NCBI RefSeq assembly: GCF_900101915.1
Contig: NZ_FNAL01000007.1
Coordinates: 1-64,000, forward strand
Length of the DNA stretch: 64,000 bases
Direction of reading: 5' to 3'
Source of the DNA: Psychrobacter pacificensis
Lineage (GTDB): Bacteria > Pseudomonadota > Gammaproteobacteria > Pseudomonadales > Moraxellaceae
Within the stretch, counting starts at the first letter, position 1, and every line of letters starts with the position of its first letter. Position numbers and translations under genes: made by a program. This document shows, in pieces, positions 11,577 to 19,922 of the stretch. Below the pieces are notes generated by a model. The model was not told the origin of the DNA, ran no database searches, and saw nothing but the letters and a program-made list of their open reading frames with translations.

Positions 11577-12125
11577 TTACATCAAAGGGGTAATGGTCTC
11601 TGACACGCTGTGATCTACATCCTGCTCATCATCACTCGTATCGGCTTGGCGTTGTTTTGGAATCACGCTGAGTTTGGCATCAGACTCGAAGACAATAGCT
11701 TCGATATCATCAAAATTATTGACCCCTTCAGCGCGCATCGCACATTCGATTTCTTGACGAGTCAGGCGCTCGGCCCGCATCGCTTCTGGCAAAAACTGCC
11801 CTTGATAAAAGACAATACGTGGATCAGACAGAATAACACTGCTAAATTGCGGTGAGATAGAGGCGTATTTGGTTATCAAAAACTGTAAGAGATAGAGTAC
11901 CAATATCGACGAAGCCCCTTCGATGAAAGGGATGTTTTTGAGCAAAATGGTACTGGCACCCAATGAGCCAATCATGACGGTCACGATCCAGTCAAAGTTA
12001 TTGAGCTGTGACGTCGATCGTTTACCAGAGGCTTTGGTCACCAACACAATCAACACGTAGATCATAACAGTCGTTAAAACAATGCGACCGAGCTTATCTA
12101 TGTTGTCAAAAAAAACCGTTTCCAT
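11577..12125 (-). CDS. DUF421 (YetF-like) membrane protein
   Basis: A 182-residue protein with an N-terminal membrane part of about three helices (residues 12-30, 45-65 and 70-88). The second contains IVTVMIGSLGAS and is preceded by KRSTSQLNNFDW, the hallmark of the DUF421/YetF family. A soluble C-terminal domain (VFYQGQFLPEAMRAERLTRQ) follows and ends in an acidic tail. The ATG at 12125 is preferred because AGGAG lies about 9 bases upstream; an ATG ten codons earlier lacks one. The biochemical role of the family is not established. Confidence 0.88.
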   Translation of the reverse strand: METVFFDNIDKLGRIVLTTVMIYVLIVLVTKASGKRSTSQLNNFDWIVTVMIGSLGASTILLKNIPFIEGASSILVLYLLQFLITKYASISPQFSSVILSDPRIVFYQGQFLPEAMRAERLTRQEIECAMRAEGVNNFDDIEAIVFESDAKLSVIPKQRQADTSDDEQDVDHSVSETITPLM

Positions 12126-12274
12126 GATGTTTGCTCCTATTATAAAGTAAAACAAATAACCGCTAAAATTTGACTGCTCAAAGTTAGCCTAACGGATTTT
12201 ACCTATGAGTAGGAGAAAACTTTGTATTACCTTGTAGGTGGTCGGTTATGCTCGTTGTAGATAGTTGGCTGTGT

Positions 12275-12760
12275 TCATACTGTTTTGGGAGCAGGGTTCA
12301 AGAAATGGTTGATGGCCCATAGGCTGATACGCGTACTGACCAAGGTGAATACCAGCATCAGCACCAATGAAGAAAGCAAGGGCAAAGGCCGCGCCATAGC
12401 CATCTCGAGTAATACCTCACGGCTAACCCCATCAAATAACCAAAACCATATGGCTAAAAAATAAAGGACCGTCAATAACCAAACCACCGCAACACCGCCA
12501 AACATGAGCCGGTTGATTTCATTTTTAGCCAAAGCACGCTGCTGATGCTTGATGAATTTGCTGACCGCAATATAAGCACCGACGATGATAGAGACGACCA
12601 TGACCAGTTGCGAATTAAGCGCAATCTTGGTCTGAATCATCATAAAGATGGCGCTGGCAAGGATGTAACCAATGGCAAAAAAACCAATATATTGCGCCAG
12701 TTTAGTCTGGCTTGACGCAAGCGTTCGAGGCTTACTGAGATGGGTTGTCTGGCGTGACAT
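12275..12760 (-). CDS. Small four-helix membrane protein of unknown function
   Basis: 161 residues with four predicted membrane spans at roughly 27-46, 52-70, 87-110 and 125-146, and a basic cytoplasmic loop KFIKHQQRALAKNEINR between spans 2 and 3. The compact size and the closing WAINHFLNPAPK resemble uncharacterised membrane proteins seen in Acinetobacter and relatives; I cannot name a function. It stands alone between the DUF421 gene and the carboxypeptidase gene, on the same strand as both, with 149- and 152-base spacers. Confidence 0.72.
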   Translation of the reverse strand: MSRQTTHLSKPRTLASSQTKLAQYIGFFAIGYILASAIFMMIQTKIALNSQLVMVVSIIVGAYIAVSKFIKHQQRALAKNEINRLMFGGVAVVWLLTVLYFLAIWFWLFDGVSREVLLEMAMARPLPLLSSLVLMLVFTLVSTRISLWAINHFLNPAPKTV

Positions 12761-12912
12761 AAGCTGGCCTTTATAAAGGTAAAAATAAAAGTTTTAAAAA
12801 TATATGAATAAACATAGCAATCATGATTGCTGTGCAAATAATCATACCACTTGCGTCAAAATATCTGCTGCTGCTTTACTACTGCTCACTAAGCATCGCT
12901 TTAGCAAAACCA

Positions 12913-14907
12913 TTAGCGCTGAGCGGTCCAGTCGAGTACTGCATCTAATACAGGTCTTGCCGTATAAGGATTGAGCGCTTGATCTGTATTAATCATACCC
13001 ACAACGACATAGTCTTGACCTGACAACCCTTTGACATAGCCTGCCATTGAGGTGACGTTATTTAATGTGCCTGTCTTTATCCATGCTCGGCCAATCGCTG
13101 CTGAGTCAGGTAATCGCTCACTATGAGCGGCAATGGTGCCACTGACTCCAGCGATACCTAACGAGTCTACATACGCATCAAAGCTTGGGTGATTATAAGC
13201 ATAGGTCAACAGCTCGCTTAGATTGGCAGCGGTGATGGTGCAGTCGCGGCATAGTCCCGAGCCATTGGTCAAATAAGGTGGCGGTGTGCTTAGGTTGGTT
13301 TGCCACCATTGGCTGATGTGTGTTAGCGCTGCAGGATAGTCAGTATGCATCGGCTGATACTGGTACAAGCTGGCGGCCTTTTGCGTGCTGTTTTTAGCAG
13401 GCATATTGGCGCGCTCAGTTGTGTCATAAGCGCCGATGGATAAGGCAACTTGCTCTGTCATGACATTGTTTGAAAAATGATTGATGTCATAAATTTGCTG
13501 CGTTAAGTCCAATGAAGGATAGCTGACCATAGGCAAAGGCGACATGGTAATAGCCGTGAGACCATGTACTAATTTTGAAGTATTTTTGGCATTGTAAGGG
13601 GTTTCTTGTGAGATCACTTGTCCGCTCAGTGTATTGCCAAGCGCTTGCCATTTAGCAGCAATGACGTGTGCGGCAAACGTTTTGGCATCAGGATACGCCA
13701 CATAAAACACATGCTCACCGCAGCTTTTTGGCAGGCTGGCATTGAGTGCTAGCCGCTCCGCTTGCCACTGCGGCGATAGGCTGTAGCTTACCTGTCCGCA
13801 AGCCGCGTCGCGTGTGCGGATCTTATTAGGGAGTTGATAGTTAGCCAGTCGCGGCTTATAAGTCAAGCTTGCGTGGTCGTTGCCCAAAGGGTGAGTCTTG
13901 ATACCGACGGTGCTAAAGTTCACCAAAAACCCATCTGGACTGGCGTTGTAAGGACGCAGTGGCGCATTGTCAAAGGCGGCAGGATCTTTGCTCACCGACT
14001 CAAAAATGCTGCTATCAACGATGATATCGCCATTGATATGGCGAATACCCGTCGCTTGCACTTGATAAAGGAGCTGCTTTAATCGCTCATGAGTCATCTT
14101 AGGGTCGCCGCTGCCTTGAATGATCAAGTCGCCCATCAAGGTATCACCGACTTGTATACCCGTATGATAAACCCGCGTGTGCCATACAAAACCTGCCCCC
14201 AATGTATCAAGCGCGATAAAAGTGGGTACCAACTTCATGGTGCTGGCAGGCGTACGCGGTACATCAGGCTGATGATTCAATAGTGGTGAAAAGGAGATTT
14301 TTACCGAGGCATTATCCGTGCTCACTGCGCTATTGTCATCATTAGTAAGGGAGGGGTTCTCATCAGGTACAACCGTCGGTATGCCCTCTACACTCTGATA
14401 CGTATAAGGATCATTAGTATACGTATGTATTTTTCGCTCATGCTGTTCAATCGTACGCTGTTCAATAGTGATTAGCGCGCTTTGTGAGTCAGTATGAGTG
14501 GTGATGTTGGTCGCTAGATTATCTGTCTTTGTCACGTTTTGGCTGCTATTGTTTTCATTAGCAGTCACAGCGTTATAGTCAGAGGGTCGCGTCGATTGGC
14601 GATCCGTATCACGGCTATCAATCACTTGCACAGACGCGGGCAGTCGACTGGCATTTTTGTTACCCACAGGCGTTACGATAAGACTGATATCAGACGCTGT
14701 CAGATTGGCACGTGACAATGATGCTTCAATGGGGGCTGGTAGAGCCGCCTGTGCATAAGCAGGCGCTATGATCATCGCAGCGAATAGCGTGAGGGTAGGC
14801 AGACGTTTATTAGATAAGTGAGAGGGTAATACACGGCTACAAATTGCGGCAGTTTTGGCAGTAATGGGCGACTGATGGTCGCGCTTTGAACGGTATCGCA
14901 TGAGCAT
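12913..14907 (-). CDS. dacB: D-alanyl-D-alanine carboxypeptidase/endopeptidase, PBP4 type (peptidase S13)
   Basis: A 664-residue periplasmic penicillin-binding protein that trims or cleaves peptidoglycan peptides. A hydrophobic segment at about 36-52 (LTLFAAMIIAPAYAQA) is the probable signal peptide, with an unusually long basic N-region. The catalytic motifs are SxxK at S222-K225 (PASTMK), SxN in FSNNVMTEQ and KTG in WIKTGTLNNVTS. Between the first beta strand (ISLIVTPVG) and the SxxK motif lies a low-complexity, Asn/Thr/Asp-rich insert of more than 100 residues that E. coli DacB lacks. That insert makes it longer than the typical 480-residue enzyme. The start could be a later codon nearer the signal peptide. 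Confidence 0.93.
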   Translation of the reverse strand: MLMRYRSKRDHQSPITAKTAAICSRVLPSHLSNKRLPTLTLFAAMIIAPAYAQAALPAPIEASLSRANLTASDISLIVTPVGNKNASRLPASVQVIDSRDTDRQSTRPSDYNAVTANENNSSQNVTKTDNLATNITTHTDSQSALITIEQRTIEQHERKIHTYTNDPYTYQSVEGIPTVVPDENPSLTNDDNSAVSTDNASVKISFSPLLNHQPDVPRTPASTMKLVPTFIALDTLGAGFVWHTRVYHTGIQVGDTLMGDLIIQGSGDPKMTHERLKQLLYQVQATGIRHINGDIIVDSSIFESVSKDPAAFDNAPLRPYNASPDGFLVNFSTVGIKTHPLGNDHASLTYKPRLANYQLPNKIRTRDAACGQVSYSLSPQWQAERLALNASLPKSCGEHVFYVAYPDAKTFAAHVIAAKWQALGNTLSGQVISQETPYNAKNTSKLVHGLTAITMSPLPMVSYPSLDLTQQIYDINHFSNNVMTEQVALSIGAYDTTERANMPAKNSTQKAASLYQYQPMHTDYPAALTHISQWWQTNLSTPPPYLTNGSGLCRDCTITAANLSELLTYAYNHPSFDAYVDSLGIAGVSGTIAAHSERLPDSAAIGRAWIKTGTLNNVTSMAGYVKGLSGQDYVVVGMINTDQALNPYTARPVLDAVLDWTAQR

Positions 14908-15000
14908 CTTTCATCAGGTGGCAAAAACTGCTTATGGTAACATGAGTTGCTGTTTTCGGATATGCTCTCAGAAGCTCAATTTTATCGTCAATAATAAAGG

Positions 15001-15615
15001 CTAGCGTACATGCAAAAATGCCATCGCCGTCATTATTGCATCGTTATAAGCATCATGGGCACCAAGCTCAGGAATACCATAATGCGCCAGAATATTAGTC
15101 AAATGCTGCGTTTGATTGGGAATACCTTGCGTACGGTCGCCCATACGTCGACTGTATAATTGACGCACATCGATGACTTTGTTGGGCAGGGTCGTTCCCA
15201 TATAGCGTTTGACCAAAGGATTTAAAAATACCATGTCGAGCTGCGGGCAGAATCCGACGATGGGTCGGTTATCAATAAAAGGTAACAAGAGAGCCAGCAT
15301 CTCGTCATAACTCATGCCATGCTCGACATCAGCAGTACGCAGACCATGAATGACAATTGTATCCCGATCTGGCATTACAGGCGGTCTGCAAACTAAGTGC
15401 ATGCCATTACCCGTATCGATCGTATTGCCATTGATTTGTATCGCTGCCACGGATAATAAATGGTGCTTTTTGGGGTTCAGGCCAGTCATTTCACAGTCAA
15501 TCGCTACCCACTGCTCAGCCGACGGTATGGTGAACATTGATGCCAGCTCCGGACGCTGTAACTGCGTCTTTTGCCAAGCGCAAGATAACTGCTGTAACCA
15601 GCTCATGTTGATCAT
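15001..15615 (-). CDS. 3'-5' exonuclease, DEDDh (DnaQ-like) family
   Basis: A 204-residue nuclease of the DnaQ/RNase T superfamily. The acidic motifs are DCEMTGLNP (ExoI, D and E), a central IVGFCPQLDMVFLNP (ExoII) and HDAYNDAIMTAMAF (ExoIII, with the HxxxxD of the DEDDh subclass). IHGLR occupies the usual loop. It lies 25 bases downstream of the cNMP/CBS/DUF294 gene in the same direction. Pairing of these two genes recurs in pseudomonads and Moraxellaceae, so they are likely co-transcribed. Start at 15615 or at the ATG three codons later. The substrate (DNA or RNA) cannot be decided from sequence. Confidence 0.88.
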   Translation of the reverse strand: MINMSWLQQLSCAWQKTQLQRPELASMFTIPSAEQWVAIDCEMTGLNPKKHHLLSVAAIQINGNTIDTGNGMHLVCRPPVMPDRDTIVIHGLRTADVEHGMSYDEMLALLLPFIDNRPIVGFCPQLDMVFLNPLVKRYMGTTLPNKVIDVRQLYSRRMGDRTQGIPNQTQHLTNILAHYGIPELGAHDAYNDAIMTAMAFLHVR

Positions 15616-15640
15616 CCATTTATTTATTCTATTGCTATAT

Positions 15641-17587
15641 TTATGCTATTTCTAACTGATAGTGTTGACGCAGCTGATTTTTAAAACTTTTTACCACGGC
15701 CAGACATTCTTTAAGCAGGTCGCGTTCTAGTGCGGTTAGTGTCGTTGGATCGACTTGCCTTGCCTGCTTGTCCTCGGTCGAGAGTACTACGGATAGCCGC
15801 TGCGCCATAAAAAACTCAAGCGCCTCCAATAATGTATCGGCGCGCTCTTGGGTCAGGGCATGAGACTGCACCAATGCTTTTAGGCGATCTTTACTGCTAG
15901 GCACATCGAGCACATCATTTTCTAATGCCAAGGTACGAATACCATGAACCAATGGGAAGATGCCTGCTTTTTTTAGATCAATATCTGCTGATATAGATTT
16001 ACCCCCTATCAAAGGTACAAACTTTTGCCACCACTGATTGACATCGCCAAACTGCAATGCTGCACGGGCAAATTGCCGGATAAACATTGGATCGGCTTGT
16101 CTGTGAGCCATTCTTAAATGCTGACGTACCTGTGTAAGTAGGGTTTCATCACCGCAGACGTATTCGCCATCCATTATGGCGGACAAGTAGATGCCATGCA
16201 TGGGGTCAGTGTTCCTAAACCATGAGGCGATCTGTTTGTTGAACTGCTTGAGTGGTTGTCGCCACATGGAATTGGTCATCATGATATTGCCATCGCACAG
16301 TGGATAGCCAAGCGTTGCCAAGTGATTATTAAAGGTATCGGCAAACTGTGCCAAATCCGGATGCGTATAGCCATCACGAATGATCAGGGCGTTATCTTGA
16401 TCGGTACGCATGATTTGCTCGCCGCGACCTTCTGAGCCCATGACGATGAGACAAGTATTGCTTATCACTTCATCAGGCACGATCAGCTGCCAGAGCTTGG
16501 TAAATACTTGCGCATTCAACGTCTGCACCATGCGGCTGATATTACCGATTTTGACACCGTTTTGATGCTGCGCACGAATATAGCGACCGATAAGCTCGAC
16601 TGCGGTATCTAGGCTTGATAGATCGGTTGCTTGCTCGATTTGAATACTAATGAGCTGTGAGTGATGACCAATGTGGGCGAGCATATCGTTTTGTCCAAGC
16701 ACGCCGACGACATCACCACTGCTATCAATGACTGGCAGCCTGTGAATGCGATAGCGAGTCATAGTGAGCAACGCATCGCCAATCTCGTCAGTGGCCTTGA
16801 TCGTACGCAGGTTAAAATTGGTATAGCGCTGGCAAAGCGTAATAGCGGGATCTTGTCTGTCACTCACAGCGCGACAAATATCCGTATCGGTGAGAATGCC
16901 TAACAGCAGTTTTGGCTGCTCAGTGTCTCGTATATTTTCTACATAGTTCAGCGGTCGTACCAGTACGTGTTTTAGCCCAGCCTCGGTCATGATACGCGCA
17001 GCTTCGTACAAGCTGTTATTGGCATCGACAATATGTACTGGCAATAAATGGACGTCGCTGACAGGTTGCAGCATGATTTGCTGCACTTCTTGTTGATGGG
17101 TATAGCCAGCAGGGTTTAGGGCTTTGTTGCTACGGCGCTGTCGCAATGCCTTTAGTCTTTCGGGTAGCTTGTCTGATAGCATTTGGCGTACCAGATGATT
17201 TTGCGCGCTGATTTTATCGACAGTCGCACCATCGACTTGTAGCAGCAATGTCTCCTCACTGGCCCGAAACTGGTACGGCTGTATAGGCGTGTTTTTACTT
17301 TCTGGCACACCATTTTTTATGAGTGACTCAGGTAAGCGGCGACTATCAAACCAGTCATTATTGTTTGGCTCATCAGAATGGTTGCTGCCCAAATAAGAGG
17401 CGACAAATTCACCACCCAGTGATTGCTCAATTTGTCCTTTGATGACCACATATAGATACTGCAAGTCTGCTGCGGGTAGGATCTCATCTCTAGCAAGATA
17501 GCGGATCTTCGTGTTTTTTCTGATGCTTTGACGTTCAGCTAGACTCAGTACGTCAAAGGGCGGCTGGGTAAAGTCAAGATGGGGCAT
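15641..17587 (-). CDS. cNMP-binding / CBS-pair / DUF294 nucleotidyltransferase-like protein
   Basis: A 648-residue multidomain putative signalling protein. Residues about 10-130 resemble a cyclic-nucleotide-binding beta-roll. Two CBS repeats occupy about 175-315, with ILTDTDICRAV and GVLGQNDMLAHIG ending each repeat. The DUF294 nucleotidyltransferase-like domain begins near 345, with MGSEGRGEQIMRTDQDNAL carrying the GS and DxD-type signature. A helical C-terminal DUF294_C region ends the protein. The architecture is that of proteins that bind nucleotides through CBS and may transfer a nucleotide; no substrate is established. It probably forms a transcription unit with the DEDDh exonuclease gene immediately downstream. 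Confidence 0.9.
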   Translation of the reverse strand: MPHLDFTQPPFDVLSLAERQSIRKNTKIRYLARDEILPAADLQYLYVVIKGQIEQSLGGEFVASYLGSNHSDEPNNNDWFDSRRLPESLIKNGVPESKNTPIQPYQFRASEETLLLQVDGATVDKISAQNHLVRQMLSDKLPERLKALRQRRSNKALNPAGYTHQQEVQQIMLQPVSDVHLLPVHIVDANNSLYEAARIMTEAGLKHVLVRPLNYVENIRDTEQPKLLLGILTDTDICRAVSDRQDPAITLCQRYTNFNLRTIKATDEIGDALLTMTRYRIHRLPVIDSSGDVVGVLGQNDMLAHIGHHSQLISIQIEQATDLSSLDTAVELIGRYIRAQHQNGVKIGNISRMVQTLNAQVFTKLWQLIVPDEVISNTCLIVMGSEGRGEQIMRTDQDNALIIRDGYTHPDLAQFADTFNNHLATLGYPLCDGNIMMTNSMWRQPLKQFNKQIASWFRNTDPMHGIYLSAIMDGEYVCGDETLLTQVRQHLRMAHRQADPMFIRQFARAALQFGDVNQWWQKFVPLIGGKSISADIDLKKAGIFPLVHGIRTLALENDVLDVPSSKDRLKALVQSHALTQERADTLLEALEFFMAQRLSVVLSTEDKQARQVDPTTLTALERDLLKECLAVVKSFKNQLRQHYQLEIA

Positions 17588-17645
17588 GGCATCATCCTTG
17601 ATGGTATATTTTGCAGTAGAGACTTTACTATAGCACTATTCATGC

Positions 17646-17689
17646 AAAAAGCCTCTAATAACCCTATTTATATTGTGGTTATTAGAGGC
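17646..17689 (-). terminator. Rho-independent terminator after dapC
   Basis: GCCTCTAATAACC at 17651-17663 and GGTTATTAGAGGC at 17677-17689 are perfect 13-base inverted halves. On the minus strand the stem is followed by five T, which fits the end of dapC. Confidence 0.88.
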
Positions 17690-17729
17690 TGCTTTATTAG
17701 CTCAAGATAAAAGCTTTTTGAGTGGCTGT

Positions 17730-18962
17730 TTATGCCGCCAGCAACTTTCGAATACGACTGATTGCTTCGCGGCTCTCCTCGACACTCGCGACCAAAGCAA
17801 CACGGACATAGCCTTTTCCAGGATTATTCCCATCAACCTCGCGTGACAAGTAGCGTCCTGCCAATGCATGGATATTGGCCTGCTCGTATAATGCTTTGAC
17901 AAATACTTCATCATCGCCATCGAACGGTTCAGGTACTTTTATCCAAAAATAAAATCCAGCTTCTGGCATGCGCAAATCTAGCAACTCGCCAAGCTCTGAC
18001 ATCCATAGCGCGAACTTTTCTTGATAAAGGGCGCGATTGTGTGCGACATGCTTTTCATCTTGCCACGCAGCGATAGAGGCAAGCTGATGCGGTATCGGCA
18101 TCGCACAGCCTTGGTAAGTACGATATTGCAAATAAGACTGCAAAATCTTGGCATCGCCCGCCACAAACCCAGAGCGTAAACCAGGTAGGTTCGAGCGTTT
18201 GGATAACGAATGGAATACGATACAGTTTTTGAAATTACGGCGACCCAGATTCGCGCAAGCTTGCAGTAAGCCAATCGGAGCAGTATCAAAATACAGCTCG
18301 CTATAGCACTCGTCGCTGGCAATGACAAAACCGTATTGGTCTGATAAACGAATGAGATATTCCCAATCCTCCATAGTCATAACCGAACCCGTTGGGTTAT
18401 TCGGACTACAGACAAATACAAGCTGCGTGCGTGCCCAAACGTCTTTTGGCACCGCGCGATAATCCCCCTTAAAGTCATTGTCTAACGTACAGGGAACAAA
18501 ATGGGGCGTCGCTTGTGCCAATATTGCTGCACCTTCATATATCTGATAGAACGGATTGGGCATGACAACCAAAGGCGAGGCATTAGAGGCTGAAGAGGAC
18601 GTGCTTTCGTTATCAGCGGCATCATGATTTATGACGGCTTGTACAAAGCTAAAAATGGCCTCGCGAGTACCCATTACTGGCAAAACTTGGGTGTTGGCAT
18701 CGACATGGCTAAGAAAAAAACGCTTCTCTAACCAGTGCGCAATCGTCTGACGTAACTCAAACATACCATTGGTGGTCGGATAACGACTTATTCTGTCCAA
18801 GTTTTCGCGTAGTACGTCCAGTACAAATGCTGGTGGCTCATGTTTTGGCTCACCAATACCCAGTTTGATTTCGCTGTAACCGTCGGCAGGTATGCTGTCA
18901 GCGAGTAAGGTTACCATCTTGGCAAAGGGATAAGGATGTAGATGCTTTAAGTTGTGATTCAT
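17730..18962 (-). CDS. dapC: Succinyldiaminopimelate transaminase
   Basis: A 410-residue fold-type I PLP aminotransferase that converts N-succinyl-2-amino-6-ketopimelate to succinyl-diaminopimelate in lysine and peptidoglycan synthesis. The N-terminus MNHNLKHLHPYPF and the segment KLGIGEPKHEPPAFV are typical of proteobacterial DapC. The PLP lysine lies in SLSKRSNLPGLRSGF, and CSPNNPTGSVM is the substrate-side loop. I prefer the ATG at 18962 over one eight codons upstream because family members begin there. Neither has a good ribosome-binding site. A short Ser/Asn-rich insert (NESTSSSASNAS) lies in the middle. The map-glnD-dapC grouping supports the assignment. Confidence 0.93.
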   Translation of the reverse strand: MNHNLKHLHPYPFAKMVTLLADSIPADGYSEIKLGIGEPKHEPPAFVLDVLRENLDRISRYPTTNGMFELRQTIAHWLEKRFFLSHVDANTQVLPVMGTREAIFSFVQAVINHDAADNESTSSSASNASPLVVMPNPFYQIYEGAAILAQATPHFVPCTLDNDFKGDYRAVPKDVWARTQLVFVCSPNNPTGSVMTMEDWEYLIRLSDQYGFVIASDECYSELYFDTAPIGLLQACANLGRRNFKNCIVFHSLSKRSNLPGLRSGFVAGDAKILQSYLQYRTYQGCAMPIPHQLASIAAWQDEKHVAHNRALYQEKFALWMSELGELLDLRMPEAGFYFWIKVPEPFDGDDEVFVKALYEQANIHALAGRYLSREVDGNNPGKGYVRVALVASVEESREAISRIRKLLAA

Positions 18963-19215
18963 AAGTGTGATAACTATAATAGACAATTAATAATAAAGTT
19001 ATAAAGAAAATTTACATTAGAGCAGTGTAATACCTCTTTTGCCTTTTTCTTCTCATAACGTGAATGCGAATTTATTGTGCTTGAACGGCTGACCTTATCA
19101 TAGCCCATTCAGTCGTACTTACAAAGCGCATTGAACGCTTCGCGTCTGATAACTTATAACAATATAAAAGATGACTGTCAGTGCCAGAGACAGATCATTT
19201 TAAGGACAGTTTGAT

Positions 19216-19887
19216 ATGCCTAGTGTACTAAATCATAATAACTTCATCGCTAAAAATATCAATAATGACACTCCTGATGCAGGTGCGCATCCTATTAACG
19301 TATATGCGCTGCTAAAAGAACGTGAAGCGTGCTGGTGGCAGGCGAGGCAGCAATTGATTGAGCATCAAGAGAAGAAAATCTTTTGGTATGGCGAAAATAG
19401 CTTAATCATGTGGTTACTATGGCAGTTGGTTGGTTACGTGGTTGTCGCCATGGCACTGATGCTGCTAAATAATATGTTGAATATATCGTTATCTTTATGG
19501 CAATACATTGCCTTATTTATCTTACAGACCATATTTTTTGTCGGTATTCTTGCAGCGAAAGGCCGTCTAGCGAACAAGTTGCAGAATGAGATAGATAAAG
19601 ATGAGCTGCTAGGTGAAGAGGCGTTCAATGAAATGATTATTTTGGCAGAGGATAGTCTGTATCCTGACGTGCATGCCAAGTCGCCTATTTCTTTGAGGCA
19701 GCTGGGTGACTATCTTAATGGCGAGTTTCATTTATCAAGCTTGCATTGCTTATTACAAAAAGAAATCAAGGCTGGACGATTAATCATGGAGCAGCAGCTA
19801 CTTGAAGTAGGTGTTTTGCCACCAGAGCTTGCTGATGTAGAGCTGATAGAACATGCTGACAATATAATATACAAGAGCACGCTGTAA
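19216..19887 (+). CDS. Membrane protein of unknown function
   Basis: A 223-residue protein that I do not recognise. A soluble N-terminal stretch of about 60 residues is followed by two membrane helices (about 67-88 and 93-115) that both contain several Leu/Ile/Met, then a charged region and a C-terminal soluble domain (ISLRQLGDYLNGEFHLSS). AAGGACA precedes the ATG by about 9 bases, supporting translation. It is the only plus-strand gene inside the otherwise minus-strand map-glnD-dapC block and stops only 35 bases before the end of glnD, so it is convergent with glnD and divergent from dapC. Confidence 0.7.
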   Translation: MPSVLNHNNFIAKNINNDTPDAGAHPINVYALLKEREACWWQARQQLIEHQEKKIFWYGENSLIMWLLWQLVGYVVVAMALMLLNNMLNISLSLWQYIALFILQTIFFVGILAAKGRLANKLQNEIDKDELLGEEAFNEMIILAEDSLYPDVHAKSPISLRQLGDYLNGEFHLSSLHCLLQKEIKAGRLIMEQQLLEVGVLPPELADVELIEHADNIIYKSTL

Positions 19888-19922
19888 AGCGCGCCCTTGT
19901 CACCAAAGATGTTGTCATTCAA

